Shown here piece after piece: positions 6,060 through 13,917 of a stretch of 14,700 bases of DNA. The position numbers and the translations under genes are program-made. The notes under the pieces are model-generated. The model saw nothing but the letters and a program-made list of their open reading frames with translations. It searched no databases and was not told the DNA's origin. This stretch comes from Gammaproteobacteria bacterium (GTDB lineage Bacteria > Pseudomonadota > Gammaproteobacteria > Steroidobacterales > BM003), in assembly GCA_026193125.1 (NCBI GenBank), contig JAPHSC010000061.1:1-14700 (forward strand), written 5' to 3'. Positions within the stretch are counted from its first letter, which is position 1. Each line of letters opens with the position of its first letter.

Positions 6060-7076
6060 CTAGACACAAACCCTGTTTCTGCCCTGGAGCTTGGCCCGAT
6101 AAAGGGCTGCATCGGCATCGTTCATCAGCGATTTCAAGGTGTGTTGGTCAGTCATTTGTGCGATGCCTACCGATACGGTGATGGGTGGCTCGCCGTCACC
6201 ACCATCTGTATCCAGGCTCTCGTGTACAGCATTACGCACACGGTCGGCGATCTGGAAGGCGGAGTTCAGGTCAGTATCAGGTAGCAATATGGCGAACTCG
6301 TCGCCACCGTAGCGGGCGATCATGTCGCCCGGCCGAAAGTGCTCGCGAATGGTTGAGGCTACATGGCACAGGGCATGATCACCTGCAATGTGGCCGTACT
6401 GGTCATTGAAGTTCTTGAAGTGATCGACGTCCAGCATCATGAGTGTCGCGCCAACACCGGCTTGCTGCATGCGGGCGATCCTGCGCTTGAACATGTCCTC
6501 CATCCAGTGGCGGTTGTGCAGTTCGGTCAAGGCATCAGTCACCGCAGTCCGCTGGTATTCCCTGAGCATGTCAGTGTTGCCGGCAATCGCTTGATTGTCA
6601 TTGCGCAGTCGTTCCGAAAGAATCCTCAGTATGTTGCGCGCAAACGCGTGAGAACCATCGATCAATTCCCACAGTATGTCCTGGTCTATCACTATGAAGT
6701 GGCAGTCCTGGTCGGCGACTACCCAGGCTGAAGGATCCTTGTCCTCGATGATCGACATTTCCCCTGCGCAGTCACCCGGCTCCAGTGTGAGCAGGGGGTC
6801 GCTGTCGGGAGATATCAGGTGTACGCGCATTTGGCCTGACAGCAGTATGTAGACCTGGCTGTTTGGCGTGTCAGGCGAGAGGAGGACCTGGCCCTCGCTG
6901 ATATCCATGCGGGAGGTTCGCGCCAGGCAGTTCAGCGCCAGGTCTGGATCCACACCGCGCATCAGGCGCAGCCCGGCAAACAACCCGGTGTTGCTCACTG
7001 CCCTCTGGAGTTTCACTATTTCATCCTCGCCGGTCCCGGTCGATCCCAGGTCGCTTGCGCCCGCTCCATTGTACAT
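6060..7076 (-). CDS. Diguanylate cyclase with N-terminal cyclic-nucleotide-binding-like domain
   Basis: Expected to make cyclic di-GMP from two GTP in the cytoplasm; no membrane segment is seen in its 338 residues. Residues about 35-150 form a CRP-type cNMP domain: QVYILLSGQMRV (74-85), then GDCAGEMSI (101-109). At the site where CRP has ERSAWV, this protein reads DPSAWV (114-119), so the arginine that holds the cyclic-nucleotide phosphate is proline (P115). A coiled linker leads to a complete GGDEF domain: DALTELHNR (181-189), DVDHFKNFND (216-225), and the active-site loop RYGGDEF (255-261). The inhibitory site RPGD (248-251) lies at the normal distance before GGDEF, so product inhibition is likely. 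The ATG at 7076 has no strong Shine-Dalgarno. A weak promoter (TTGTCA 7197, TACGAT 7176, 15-base spacer) may precede it. It is convergent with panC and downstream of queG. Confidence 0.92.
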   Translation of the reverse strand: MYNGAGASDLGSTGTGEDEIVKLQRAVSNTGLFAGLRLMRGVDPDLALNCLARTSRMDISEGQVLLSPDTPNSQVYILLSGQMRVHLISPDSDPLLTLEPGDCAGEMSIIEDKDPSAWVVADQDCHFIVIDQDILWELIDGSHAFARNILRILSERLRNDNQAIAGNTDMLREYQRTAVTDALTELHNRHWMEDMFKRRIARMQQAGVGATLMMLDVDHFKNFNDQYGHIAGDHALCHVASTIREHFRPGDMIARYGGDEFAILLPDTDLNSAFQIADRVRNAVHESLDTDGGDGEPPITVSVGIAQMTDQHTLKSLMNDADAALYRAKLQGRNRVCV

Positions 7077-7235
7077 AATCCGGTAATCCCTTTTCCCGAT
7101 GGAAGGCTCCTGGGCCTATCCAACATAATTCAACTGCGACAATAACGCCTGAGCCCGATCTTGAGTGTGGATCGTATCGCATTTTGAGACCTGACAATGA
7201 TCGATGACTCCTGTTAGTGAGGCCGAGTTCACAGT

Positions 7236-8327
7236 TTAGGCAGGTCTTGGTCCAGGTGCCGGGCCGTTTCGCTGGCGTTCCAGCGCCCAGGCCACGTGTT
7301 CACGCACCAGCGCCGATGGGTGGGCCTCCCGTGCCTGTAATCCTGAAATGACATCCTGCCGGGATGGTGAATTACCCAGGGCTACCGCAATATTCCTGAG
7401 CCAGCGTTCGTGTCCAATACGCCTTACGGCGCTGCCCCGGGTTTTTTCCAGAAAAGTAGACTCGTCCCAGCTGAATAGCTCGAGTAAGTCAGGGGCATCC
7501 AGACCATGACGGGGTGCGAAATCCTGTTCATTGGTGTACCGGGCGAACTTGTTCCAGGGGCAAAAAATCTGGCAGTCATCGCAACCATAAATCCTGTTGC
7601 CTATCAGCGAGCGCAGTTCGATCGGGATGCTTCCCGAGTGCTCGATAGTCAGGTAGGAGATACACAGCCTCGCGTCCAGTTGGTAGGCAGCGATAATGGC
7701 GCCAGTGGGGCACACGTCCATGCATGCGCGGCAACTGCCGCAGTGATCGACGGCCGGTTGGTCAACAGGCAGTGGCAGGTCGGTGTAAAGCTCGCCCAGG
7801 AAGAACCATGAGCCTGCCTGCTTGTTGATCAGGTTGGTGTGTTTGCCTTGCCAGCCAAGCCCGGCTTTTTGCGCCAGCGGTTTTTCCATAACCGGAGCAG
7901 AGTCGGTAAACACGCGGTATCCAAATGCGCCTATTTCGCCCTCCATGCGCGTTGCCAGTTGTTGCAGACGTCGACGCACCAGCTTGTGATAGTCCCTGCC
8001 GAGGGCATAACGCGAAATAAATGCCTTGTCAGCTTGCTGTAGAAGCAGTTGCGGATCGGTCTGGGATTCCGGAAGGTAATCCATACGTGCGGAAATAACA
8101 CGCAGTGTTCCGGGCACCAGTTCGCCGGGGCGACTGCGGCGCGAACCGTGCCGTTGCATGTAGTCCATGTCTCCATGCATGCCCAGCGCCAGCCACTGGT
8201 TCAGGCGCTCTTCATGCTCAGCCAGACCGGTGTCCGTGATACCAATTTGCTGGAACCCCAGTTCCTGACCCCAGGCGCGTACCTTGGCTGCCAGCTGGAA
8301 AAAATCCGGCTTGTCTTCTAAATTCAT
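7236..8327 (-). CDS. queG: Epoxyqueuosine reductase
   Basis: Catalyses the last step of queuosine synthesis, reducing epoxyqueuosine to queuosine at the wobble base of tRNAs for Asp, Asn, His and Tyr, using cobalamin and two [4Fe-4S] clusters. In the 363-residue protein, TDSAPVMEKPLAQKAGLGW (141-159) contains the catalytic Asp (D142). The first cluster motif is C196-G-S-C199-R-A-C202-M-D-V-C206-P; the second set is C222 and C249-D-D-C252-Q-I-F-C256-P. A HEAT-like C-terminal segment (about 300-352) includes HERWLRNIAVALGN. I chose the ATG at 8327; the frame extends to a TTG at 8360, but those 11 residues are not conserved in style. There is no Shine-Dalgarno before the ATG. The gene is divergent from nnr, as in E. 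coli. Confidence 0.96.
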   Translation of the reverse strand: MNLEDKPDFFQLAAKVRAWGQELGFQQIGITDTGLAEHEERLNQWLALGMHGDMDYMQRHGSRRSRPGELVPGTLRVISARMDYLPESQTDPQLLLQQADKAFISRYALGRDYHKLVRRRLQQLATRMEGEIGAFGYRVFTDSAPVMEKPLAQKAGLGWQGKHTNLINKQAGSWFFLGELYTDLPLPVDQPAVDHCGSCRACMDVCPTGAIIAAYQLDARLCISYLTIEHSGSIPIELRSLIGNRIYGCDDCQIFCPWNKFARYTNEQDFAPRHGLDAPDLLELFSWDESTFLEKTRGSAVRRIGHERWLRNIAVALGNSPSRQDVISGLQAREAHPSALVREHVAWALERQRNGPAPGPRPA

Positions 8328-8359
8328 TGCAGTATTTGAATCCGGCGACTCCCGAGGCA

Positions 8360-8367
8360 AGTATAAT
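8360..8367. promoter_or_regulatory. Overlapping divergent -10 boxes between queG and nnr
   Basis: On the minus strand TATACT (8365-8360) would give a start near 8353 and a leader of about 26 bases for queG. On the plus strand TATAAT (8362-8367) overlaps it and also overlaps the nnr ATG at 8366. Neither has a good -35. The queG direction is the more plausible; the plus-strand match may be chance. Confidence 0.35.
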
Positions 8368-9868
8368 GGCTGGCATGATACGCGCTGGAGAAAAAATCTT
8401 TTCCGCCGACCAGGTTCGGAGTCTGGACCAGCGGGCCATTCAAGAGTTGGGCATTCCGGGCTATACCTTGATGTGCCGGGCGGGCCAGGCCCTGCTCGAG
8501 ACCATTGCAGAGGTCTTTCCTGGTGCGCGCAGATTGCTGGTGGTATGTGGCGCCGGAAACAATGCCGGCGACGGCTACGTGCTGGCGCGATTGGCCAGGC
8601 GCAGCGAATACCAGGTCCGGGTGATGAGTCTGATTGATGCCGTGGGCTTGAGTGGCGATGCGCGCACCGCCTACGACGACTGGCGCAAGGACGGCGGTAC
8701 GCTGAGCACCTGGGACAGCGCGGGACTGGCTGACTGCGATCTGGTGGTCGATGCGATCTTGGGTACCGGCCTGCAGAGACCTTTGCAGGGAATCTTTAAA
8801 TTGGCGGTTGAAGCGATCAACGCCAGCTCACATTCGATCCTGGCAGTAGATATTCCAAGCGGACTCAATGCAAATACCGGGTCTGTCATGGGCGCCGCTA
8901 TTAAAGCCGACCTTACTCTCACCTTCGTTGGTCGCAAACTGGGGTTTTATCTGGGTAGTGGCCCTGACTGTGTGGGTCGCGCCCTGTTCGCGGACCTGCA
9001 AATTCCGCCCGCCTTGCTGGAAGAGTCCGAATACCTTGCACGATTGATTCCCGAAGATATCTGTCGCGAGGAGCTTGGGCCTCGCTCGCGTACTGCGCAC
9101 AAGGGCGATAACGGACGCGTGTTGGTTGTAGGTGGCGGCGAAGGAATGGCCGGTGCTGCACGCCTGGCCGCCGAGGGGGCTCTGCGCTCAGGCGCCGGTT
9201 TGGTAACCGTGGCGACCCTGCCCGAACACGTGCCGATCGTGCTGTCGGGCAGGCCCGAAATCATGTGCCGGGGTGTGCGCAAGGAAAAGGAATTACAGGC
9301 CTTGCTGGACAGGGCGGACATAGTGGTGGCCGGCCCCGGCCTGGGACAGGACGACTGGTCCCGCCAAATGTACCAGGCGGCCCTGTCCTCGGGCCTGCCG
9401 TTGGTGCTGGACGCGGATGCACTCAACCTTCTCGCGCAGGCCCCGGTGCGTCGTGAGCAATGGGTTTTGACACCCCATCCGGGTGAGGCGGCAAGGTTGC
9501 TGGGAACCAGCGTGGGTATCGTACAGAATGATCGCATCTCCTCGGTGCAACGTATTGCCGAGTCATATGGTGGCCTGGCTGTGCTCAAGGGCGCGGGCAC
9601 CTTGGTCGCACGGGCAGGCGAACATCCATGGGTATGCGATAGAGGGAATCCGGGTATGGCGGCTCCGGGCATGGGTGATGTGCTGGCGGGTGTGATTGCC
9701 GGGCTGGCGGCGCAATGCCGGGATCTGGACCTGGCAGCGCGCCTGGCCGTTATGGCGCACGCATCGGCTGGTGACATTGCGGCAGCCGACGGTGGCGAGC
9801 GTGGCCTGCTGGCGAGTGATTTGATGCTGCCTCTTCGTGCCTGGCTGAACGGGCCAGGGAGCCTCTGA
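8366..9868 (+). CDS. nnr: Bifunctional NAD(P)H-hydrate repair enzyme (epimerase and ADP-dependent dehydratase)
   Basis: Repairs hydrated NADH and NADPH: the N-terminal YjeF_N domain interconverts the R and S epimers, and the C-terminal ribokinase-like domain dehydrates S-NAD(P)HX using ADP. The 500-residue protein has both halves. Epimerase: CGAGNNAGDGYVLAR (61-75), DAILGTGL (129-136, catalytic D129), AVDIPSGLNANTG (160-172). Dehydratase: HKGDNGRVLVVGG (245-257), VLDADALNLL (347-356), LTPHPGEAARLLG (368-380) and GNPGMAAPGMGDVLAG (427-442), with D438 the expected catalytic acid; AAPGMGD replaces the usual A(S/T)GGMGD. The ATG at 8366 has GAGG eight bases upstream; an in-frame ATG at 8375 and a TTG at 8327 are alternatives. 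It heads the tsaE-amiB-mutL-miaA series, divergent from queG. Confidence 0.96.
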   Translation: MAGMIRAGEKIFSADQVRSLDQRAIQELGIPGYTLMCRAGQALLETIAEVFPGARRLLVVCGAGNNAGDGYVLARLARRSEYQVRVMSLIDAVGLSGDARTAYDDWRKDGGTLSTWDSAGLADCDLVVDAILGTGLQRPLQGIFKLAVEAINASSHSILAVDIPSGLNANTGSVMGAAIKADLTLTFVGRKLGFYLGSGPDCVGRALFADLQIPPALLEESEYLARLIPEDICREELGPRSRTAHKGDNGRVLVVGGGEGMAGAARLAAEGALRSGAGLVTVATLPEHVPIVLSGRPEIMCRGVRKEKELQALLDRADIVVAGPGLGQDDWSRQMYQAALSSGLPLVLDADALNLLAQAPVRREQWVLTPHPGEAARLLGTSVGIVQNDRISSVQRIAESYGGLAVLKGAGTLVARAGEHPWVCDRGNPGMAAPGMGDVLAGVIAGLAAQCRDLDLAARLAVMAHASAGDIAAADGGERGLLASDLMLPLRAWLNGPGSL

Positions 9869-9896
9869 TCTACTCATGCACTCGTATCTTGCGGCT

Positions 9897-9976
9897 AAAA
9901 AGTCCAGCTTCTGCGTTGCCAATCTTCGCAATAGCTGGCTATTCCGCGCGCCTGGCGTCTTGAATCTGAACCTTTT
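9897..9976. repeat. 80-base imperfect inverted repeat, possible dispersed (REP/MITE-like) element
   Basis: The 153-base gap between nnr and tsaE contains a long imperfect palindrome centred exactly at 9936/9937. The outer arms AAAAAGTCCAGCTTC (9897-9911) and GAATCTGAACCTTTT (9962-9976) pair at 12 of 15 positions. The core AATAGC-TG-GCTATT (9930-9943) is a perfect inverted repeat, flanked by CG/CG pairs at 9927-9928 and 9945-9946. The stretch between arms and core pairs poorly. The gap is unusually large for nnr-tsaE, which are close or overlapping in relatives, so an inserted element is plausible. It resembles, from memory, dispersed intergenic repeats of Gammaproteobacteria. Copies elsewhere in the genome cannot be checked here. 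Confidence 0.55.
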
Positions 9977-10021
9977 CGCTCACCATCTACTTCGTCCAGA
10001 GCAAACCAGAGGCTCGCTGGC

Positions 10022-10537
10022 ATGAGTGGTCCTGTCAGGAGCTGGTTCCTGCCAGGCCCCGAAGATACCGACAGGCTGGCCAGGGCGGTTGCGGGCCCCT
10101 TGCTGGAACTCAGTCGCGAGCGACCGCTGTGTGTGGCCCTGGAGGGTGAACTGGGGTCAGGCAAGACGAGTTGGGTGCGAGCTATGTTGCAGGGGCTGGG
10201 ATATACGGGCCGCGTGGTGAGCCCCACCTATACCCTGCTTGAACCCTACAGCGTGGGAGATTTCACCGTCCTGCATTTGGACCTGTACCGTCTTTCTGAT
10301 CCCGGGGAACTGGAGTTTCTGGGACTGCAGGACATGGTGTGTCCCGGCACGGTGATTTGTGCCGAGTGGCCCGGGCGAGGCAGGGGTGTACTGCCGGAAC
10401 CAGATCTGGAGCTTGCATTCAGCTATCAGGGCGAGGGCAGGCGGGTGGCAATGAGCGCCTTCACCGCGGCGGGAGCGGACTGGCTGGAGGTTGTCGCCAA
10501 GCAGGCGTCGATGCTGCACTTGCCGGCCTTGGACTAG
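10022..10537 (+). CDS. tsaE: tRNA threonylcarbamoyladenosine biosynthesis ATPase TsaE
   Basis: ATPase of the TsaBDE complex that makes t6A at position 37 of ANN-decoding tRNAs; it is thought to reset the complex between cycles. The 171-residue protein is slightly longer than E. coli TsaE (153), mostly by a C-terminal extension. Motifs are the P-loop GELGSGKTS (42-50), the switch region SPTYTLLEPY (67-76), LHLDLYRL (84-91) carrying the expected Mg2+-linked Asp (D87), and AEWPGRG (114-120). AGAGG lies nine bases before the ATG at 10022. It is separated from nnr by the inverted-repeat element and from amiB by a 191-base gap with its own promoter-like signals, so coupling in this cluster is looser than in E. 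coli. Confidence 0.95.
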   Translation: MSGPVRSWFLPGPEDTDRLARAVAGPLLELSRERPLCVALEGELGSGKTSWVRAMLQGLGYTGRVVSPTYTLLEPYSVGDFTVLHLDLYRLSDPGELEFLGLQDMVCPGTVICAEWPGRGRGVLPEPDLELAFSYQGEGRRVAMSAFTAAGADWLEVVAKQASMLHLPALD

Positions 10538-10666
10538 ACCCCAGGACTTCGCAAACACGGGCAAACCCGGCCCTGGCTGGACCGGCGCATCGCTTATGTT
10601 ACAACGGCTTATTCAATGATTTTCTAAGTAAGCACGATATCTTCCTAATTTAAATGAAGTTTATCC

Positions 10667-10696
10667 TTGATTTTCCTACCACATGTTAGGTACATT
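10667..10696 (+). promoter_or_regulatory. Candidate promoter for amiB
   Basis: TTGATT (10667-10672) and TACATT (10691-10696) are 18 bases apart within a locally AT-rich stretch (about 10605-10710) that stands out from the GC-rich surroundings. The start would be near 10703, giving a leader of about 26 bases before the ATG at 10729. Both boxes are partial matches. Confidence 0.35.
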
Positions 10697-10728
10697 TAGT
10701 CAATTCCGTCATCAGTGGGTCGGATCGA

Positions 10729-12048
10729 ATGCGTAGTGTCCTTGCGGGAATCCTTTTCTGCTTCCTGTTCCCCTCCCTGGTGTGGGCCGGAGGAGAGCTG
10801 CGTGGTGTCCGCCTTTCCAACAACCAGGGCAAGACCCGGGTGGTGCTGGATCTGAGCCAATCGGCGGAGCCCAAGCTGCTGACGATGCGCGACCCTCATC
10901 GCCTGGTTATCGATCTTCCGGGATTCAAGATGGCACCCAATACGGATGTCGCCGGAAGCCTTGGTCTGGTCAAGGGTGTCCGCGCGGGCTACCGGAGCAA
11001 TGGCGACTTGCGGGTGGTGCTGGACCTGAGTTCCATTGCGTCGGCCAGGGACTCACGTCTTGGCCCTAGCGGTGATTACGGTCATCGCCTGGTGTTCGAC
11101 CTTTCCTCGTCCGGAAATCTGACGGCCATGAAGACGGCCAAAGATGTACCTGGCAAGGGACGGGACGTGGTCATAGCTATCGATGCCGGCCATGGAGGCA
11201 AGGATCCGGGTGCCACCGGGCGCAAGGGAACACGGGAAAAAGACGTAGTACTCGCCATTTCACGTGCGCTGGCCAAGCGGGTGGATCAGCAACCGGGTAT
11301 GAAAGCGGTGCTGACTCGTGATGGCGATCGTTATCTGAATTTGCGCGAGCGTATGGACAAGGCCAGAAAGCACGGGGCCGATTTATTCATATCTATTCAT
11401 GCTGATGCAGTGAGCAGTTCCCAGCCCAGGGGGGCATCTGTATACGTGGTCTCGGAAAGGGGCGCGACCAGTGAGGCCGCCCGCTTGCTGGCCGAGCGTG
11501 AGAATGCCGCCGATCTGGTCGGGGGCGTAACCCTGGCGAATCGGGAAGACATGGTCGCCTACACCTTGCTGGACCTGTCGCAGGACATGTCAATCACCCG
11601 CAGCATGGAAGTCGGTGAAGAAGTGCTGCAGGAGTTGGGCAAAATGGCCAAGCTGCATCGCTCCCATGTGCAACAGGCCGGATTTATGGTGTTGAAATCA
11701 CCCGACATTCCCTCGATTCTGGTGGAAACTGCATTCATCTCGAATCCTTCCGATGAAAGTAATCTGCGTTCTTCCGACTACCAGGCAACACTTGCCGATT
11801 CGGTATTGCGGGGCATTGTTGATTTCTTTAACAAGACTCCACCGGAAGGAACGCTGCTGGCCCAGAACGGACCGCAACGGGTGCGCGGGTCCCCGGTCAG
11901 GCATCAGGAATACGTTATCGCTCGTGGCGACACGCTTTCAGAAATCGCCTCCCGCTACAACGTCAGCCTGGGTCATCTGCGCAGCGCTAACGGTTTGCGT
12001 AATGACAGCATCCGCGTAGGCCAGGTACTTAGGATACCGACCGGCTGA
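10729..12048 (+). CDS. amiB: N-acetylmuramoyl-L-alanine amidase (AmiB/AmiC type) with AMIN and LysM domains
   Basis: Zinc hydrolase that cleaves the amide bond between N-acetylmuramic acid and L-alanine to split septal peptidoglycan; exported to the periplasm. Residues 1-20 are a Sec signal peptide ending LVWA before GG. An AMIN domain (about 23-125) should target the septum. The Amidase_3 domain (about 147-367) has H155 in DAGHGG, E170 in TREKDVVL, H224 in SIHAD and catalytic E333 in LVETAFISNP. Residues about 262-310 contain the extra helical segment (VTLANREDMVAYTLLDL onward) that, in E. coli AmiB and AmiC, blocks the active site until an EnvC/NlpD-type activator binds. One LysM domain (about 393-436, EYVIARGDTLSEIASRYNVS) ends the protein. 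Named amiB by synteny (tsaE-amiB-mutL); homologues are also annotated amiC. Confidence 0.94.
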   Translation: MRSVLAGILFCFLFPSLVWAGGELRGVRLSNNQGKTRVVLDLSQSAEPKLLTMRDPHRLVIDLPGFKMAPNTDVAGSLGLVKGVRAGYRSNGDLRVVLDLSSIASARDSRLGPSGDYGHRLVFDLSSSGNLTAMKTAKDVPGKGRDVVIAIDAGHGGKDPGATGRKGTREKDVVLAISRALAKRVDQQPGMKAVLTRDGDRYLNLRERMDKARKHGADLFISIHADAVSSSQPRGASVYVVSERGATSEAARLLAERENAADLVGGVTLANREDMVAYTLLDLSQDMSITRSMEVGEEVLQELGKMAKLHRSHVQQAGFMVLKSPDIPSILVETAFISNPSDESNLRSSDYQATLADSVLRGIVDFFNKTPPEGTLLAQNGPQRVRGSPVRHQEYVIARGDTLSEIASRYNVSLGHLRSANGLRNDSIRVGQVLRIPTG

Positions 12049-12073
12049 TTCCCGGAAGTTTGGCGGCTACCCC

Positions 12074-12096
12074 GGCATGGGGCATCATGCCCTTTT
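12074..12096 (+). terminator. Weak terminator- or attenuator-like hairpin between amiB and mutL
   Basis: GGGCA (12080-12084), loop TCA, TGCCC (12088-12092) is followed by TTTT (12093-12096). An alternative pairing GGCAT/ATGCC (12074-12078 with 12087-12091) overlaps it. With a five-base-pair stem and only four T residues it could terminate only partially. It lies 20-40 bases before mutL, so partial read-through or effects on mutL translation are possible. Confidence 0.25.
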
Positions 12097-12115
12097 GGTT
12101 TGAATGCTGCCCGCC

Positions 12116-13915
12116 ATGTTCATAAAAGAATTGCCCTCCCAATTGATCAATCAGATCGCTGCTGGCGAGGTAATAGAGCGCCCGGCCTCGGTGATCAAGG
12201 AGCTGGTTGAAAACAGCCTGGACGCGGGAGCCGGACGGATTGACGTGGAAGTGGAGCAGGGTGGCATGCGCCTGTGCCGGGTGCGGGACGACGGTATCGG
12301 TATCGCCGCGGACGAGTTGCGCCTGGCGCTGGCCCGTCACGCCACCAGCAAGATTTTCAGTATTGAGGACCTGGAGCGAGTAGCCAGCCTCGGTTTCAGG
12401 GGCGAGGCCCTGCCCAGCATTGCCTCGGTGGCCCGCCTCAGCATGGTATCCAGACAGGCTGGTTCCGCGCATGGCTGGAAGGTTTCGGCAGATCAGGGCG
12501 TGATCAGCGAGCCAGCGCCCGAGGCGCATGCCCCGGGCACGACGATTGAGGTCCAGGACCTGTTTTACAACGTTCCCGCCCGGCGCAAGTTCCTGCGCAC
12601 GGAGCGCACCGAATTCAGTCATATTGACCGACTGCTACGACGGCTTGCCCTGGGTTATTTCGAGGTTGAGTTCAGGTTGCTGCACCAACGCAAACCGGTG
12701 CTCAGGCTACCCGCAGCGCTGGACCAGGCGGCCCGGGAGCAACGGGTAGCCGAGGTGTGCGGTAGCGCATTCATTGAGCAATGCCTGTACGTGGATCACG
12801 AGATGGGAGGCCTGCGTCTGCGAGGATGGCTGGGGCTGCCGACATTTTCACGCAGCCAGCCGGATCTCCAGCATGTATACGTCAATGGCCGCATGATACG
12901 GGACAAGGTCGTGACCCACGCCTTGCGTATGGGCTATCAGGACGTATTGTTCCATGGCCGCCAACCGGCTTATGTCTTGTACCTGGAGATGAATCCTGCC
13001 CTGGTGGATGTGAACGCACATCCGACCAAGCTTGAAGTCCGTTTCAGGGATAGCCGGACTGTACATGGGTTCCTGTTTCGTACAGTTGAACAGGCCCTGT
13101 CCAATACCCGGCCCGGTGCAGAAGGTCCCGCTTCGGAGTCCCCGTCCGGGCCCACACGCATGTTCGAGAATGGTCCGGGCTCAATGCCGACCTCTCAGTA
13201 CGGCATGGGCCTGGGTGACCATAAAAGATCAGTCGATATTCGATCAATAGGTGAGCAAATCCGTACCTATTCCGGTTTGCACTCTTCCATCCCGGGAGGC
13301 GTGCAAGCCCCGGCGCAAGACAGCGAAGCGGACTACCCCCTGGGATTTGCGCTGGCGCAGCTACATGGCGTGTATATCCTGGCCCAGAACCAGGCCGGGC
13401 TGGTGGTGGTGGATATGCACGCGGCACATGAGCGTCTTACTTATGAGAAGTTGAAACATGCAATGGATATCGGCGGCATCAAGGCCCAGCCCATGCTCGT
13501 ACCGCTGAAAATTGCGGTGTCTGAAAGTGAGGCGGATTTGGCGGAGCAACGCGGCGAGTGGTTTGCCGAGCTTGGCTTTGAAATTGGCAGAAGTGGCCCG
13601 GGCAGTCTAACGGTCAGGCAGGTGCCCGCCTTGTTGCGTGACGTGGATGTGGACCAGCTGGTCAGGGACGTGTTGGCTGACCTTGCCGAGCATGGCGAGA
13701 CAAGGCGCCTGGAGGAGACCGCGAACGAACTGCTGGCCACCATGGCCTGCCACGGTTCTGTGCGCGCGAACAGACGCCTCAGCCTGAGTGAGATGAACGC
13801 CTTGTTGCGAGAAATGGAGAGCACGGAAAGGGCGGACCAGTGTAATCATGGTCGCCCGACCTGGAGCCAGATCAGCCTGGCCGAAATGGACCGGCTGTTC
13901 TTGCGGGGTCGATAA
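12116..13915 (+). CDS. mutL: DNA mismatch repair protein MutL with endonuclease motif
   Basis: Couples MutS mismatch recognition to strand incision and removal. The 599-residue protein has an N-terminal GHKL ATPase: VENSLDAGA (31-39, E32 and N33), RDDGIG (57-62), HATSKI (75-80) and GFRGEAL (93-99). A variable linker (about 330-410) precedes the dimerisation domain. D433-M-H-A-A-H-E439-R-L-T-Y-E444 fits the DQHA(x)2E(x)4E endonuclease motif with Met for Gln; ACHGSV (544-549) and CNHGRPT (576-582) complete the metal site. It is therefore probably a nicking MutL, as expected without MutH. I chose ATG 12116 because 13 residues then precede IAAGEV, as in E. coli; ATG 12104 would add four residues. 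Neither has a good Shine-Dalgarno. miaA starts two bases after the stop. Confidence 0.96.
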   Translation: MFIKELPSQLINQIAAGEVIERPASVIKELVENSLDAGAGRIDVEVEQGGMRLCRVRDDGIGIAADELRLALARHATSKIFSIEDLERVASLGFRGEALPSIASVARLSMVSRQAGSAHGWKVSADQGVISEPAPEAHAPGTTIEVQDLFYNVPARRKFLRTERTEFSHIDRLLRRLALGYFEVEFRLLHQRKPVLRLPAALDQAAREQRVAEVCGSAFIEQCLYVDHEMGGLRLRGWLGLPTFSRSQPDLQHVYVNGRMIRDKVVTHALRMGYQDVLFHGRQPAYVLYLEMNPALVDVNAHPTKLEVRFRDSRTVHGFLFRTVEQALSNTRPGAEGPASESPSGPTRMFENGPGSMPTSQYGMGLGDHKRSVDIRSIGEQIRTYSGLHSSIPGGVQAPAQDSEADYPLGFALAQLHGVYILAQNQAGLVVVDMHAAHERLTYEKLKHAMDIGGIKAQPMLVPLKIAVSESEADLAEQRGEWFAELGFEIGRSGPGSLTVRQVPALLRDVDVDQLVRDVLADLAEHGETRRLEETANELLATMACHGSVRANRRLSLSEMNALLREMESTERADQCNHGRPTWSQISLAEMDRLFLRGR

Positions 13916-13917
13916 GC

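Noticed and set aside
10567..10585. CCGG...CCGG hairpin after tsaE as a terminator
   Set aside because: The stem has six pairs with a mismatch and no T-run follows; it is not distinguishable from chance in GC-rich DNA.
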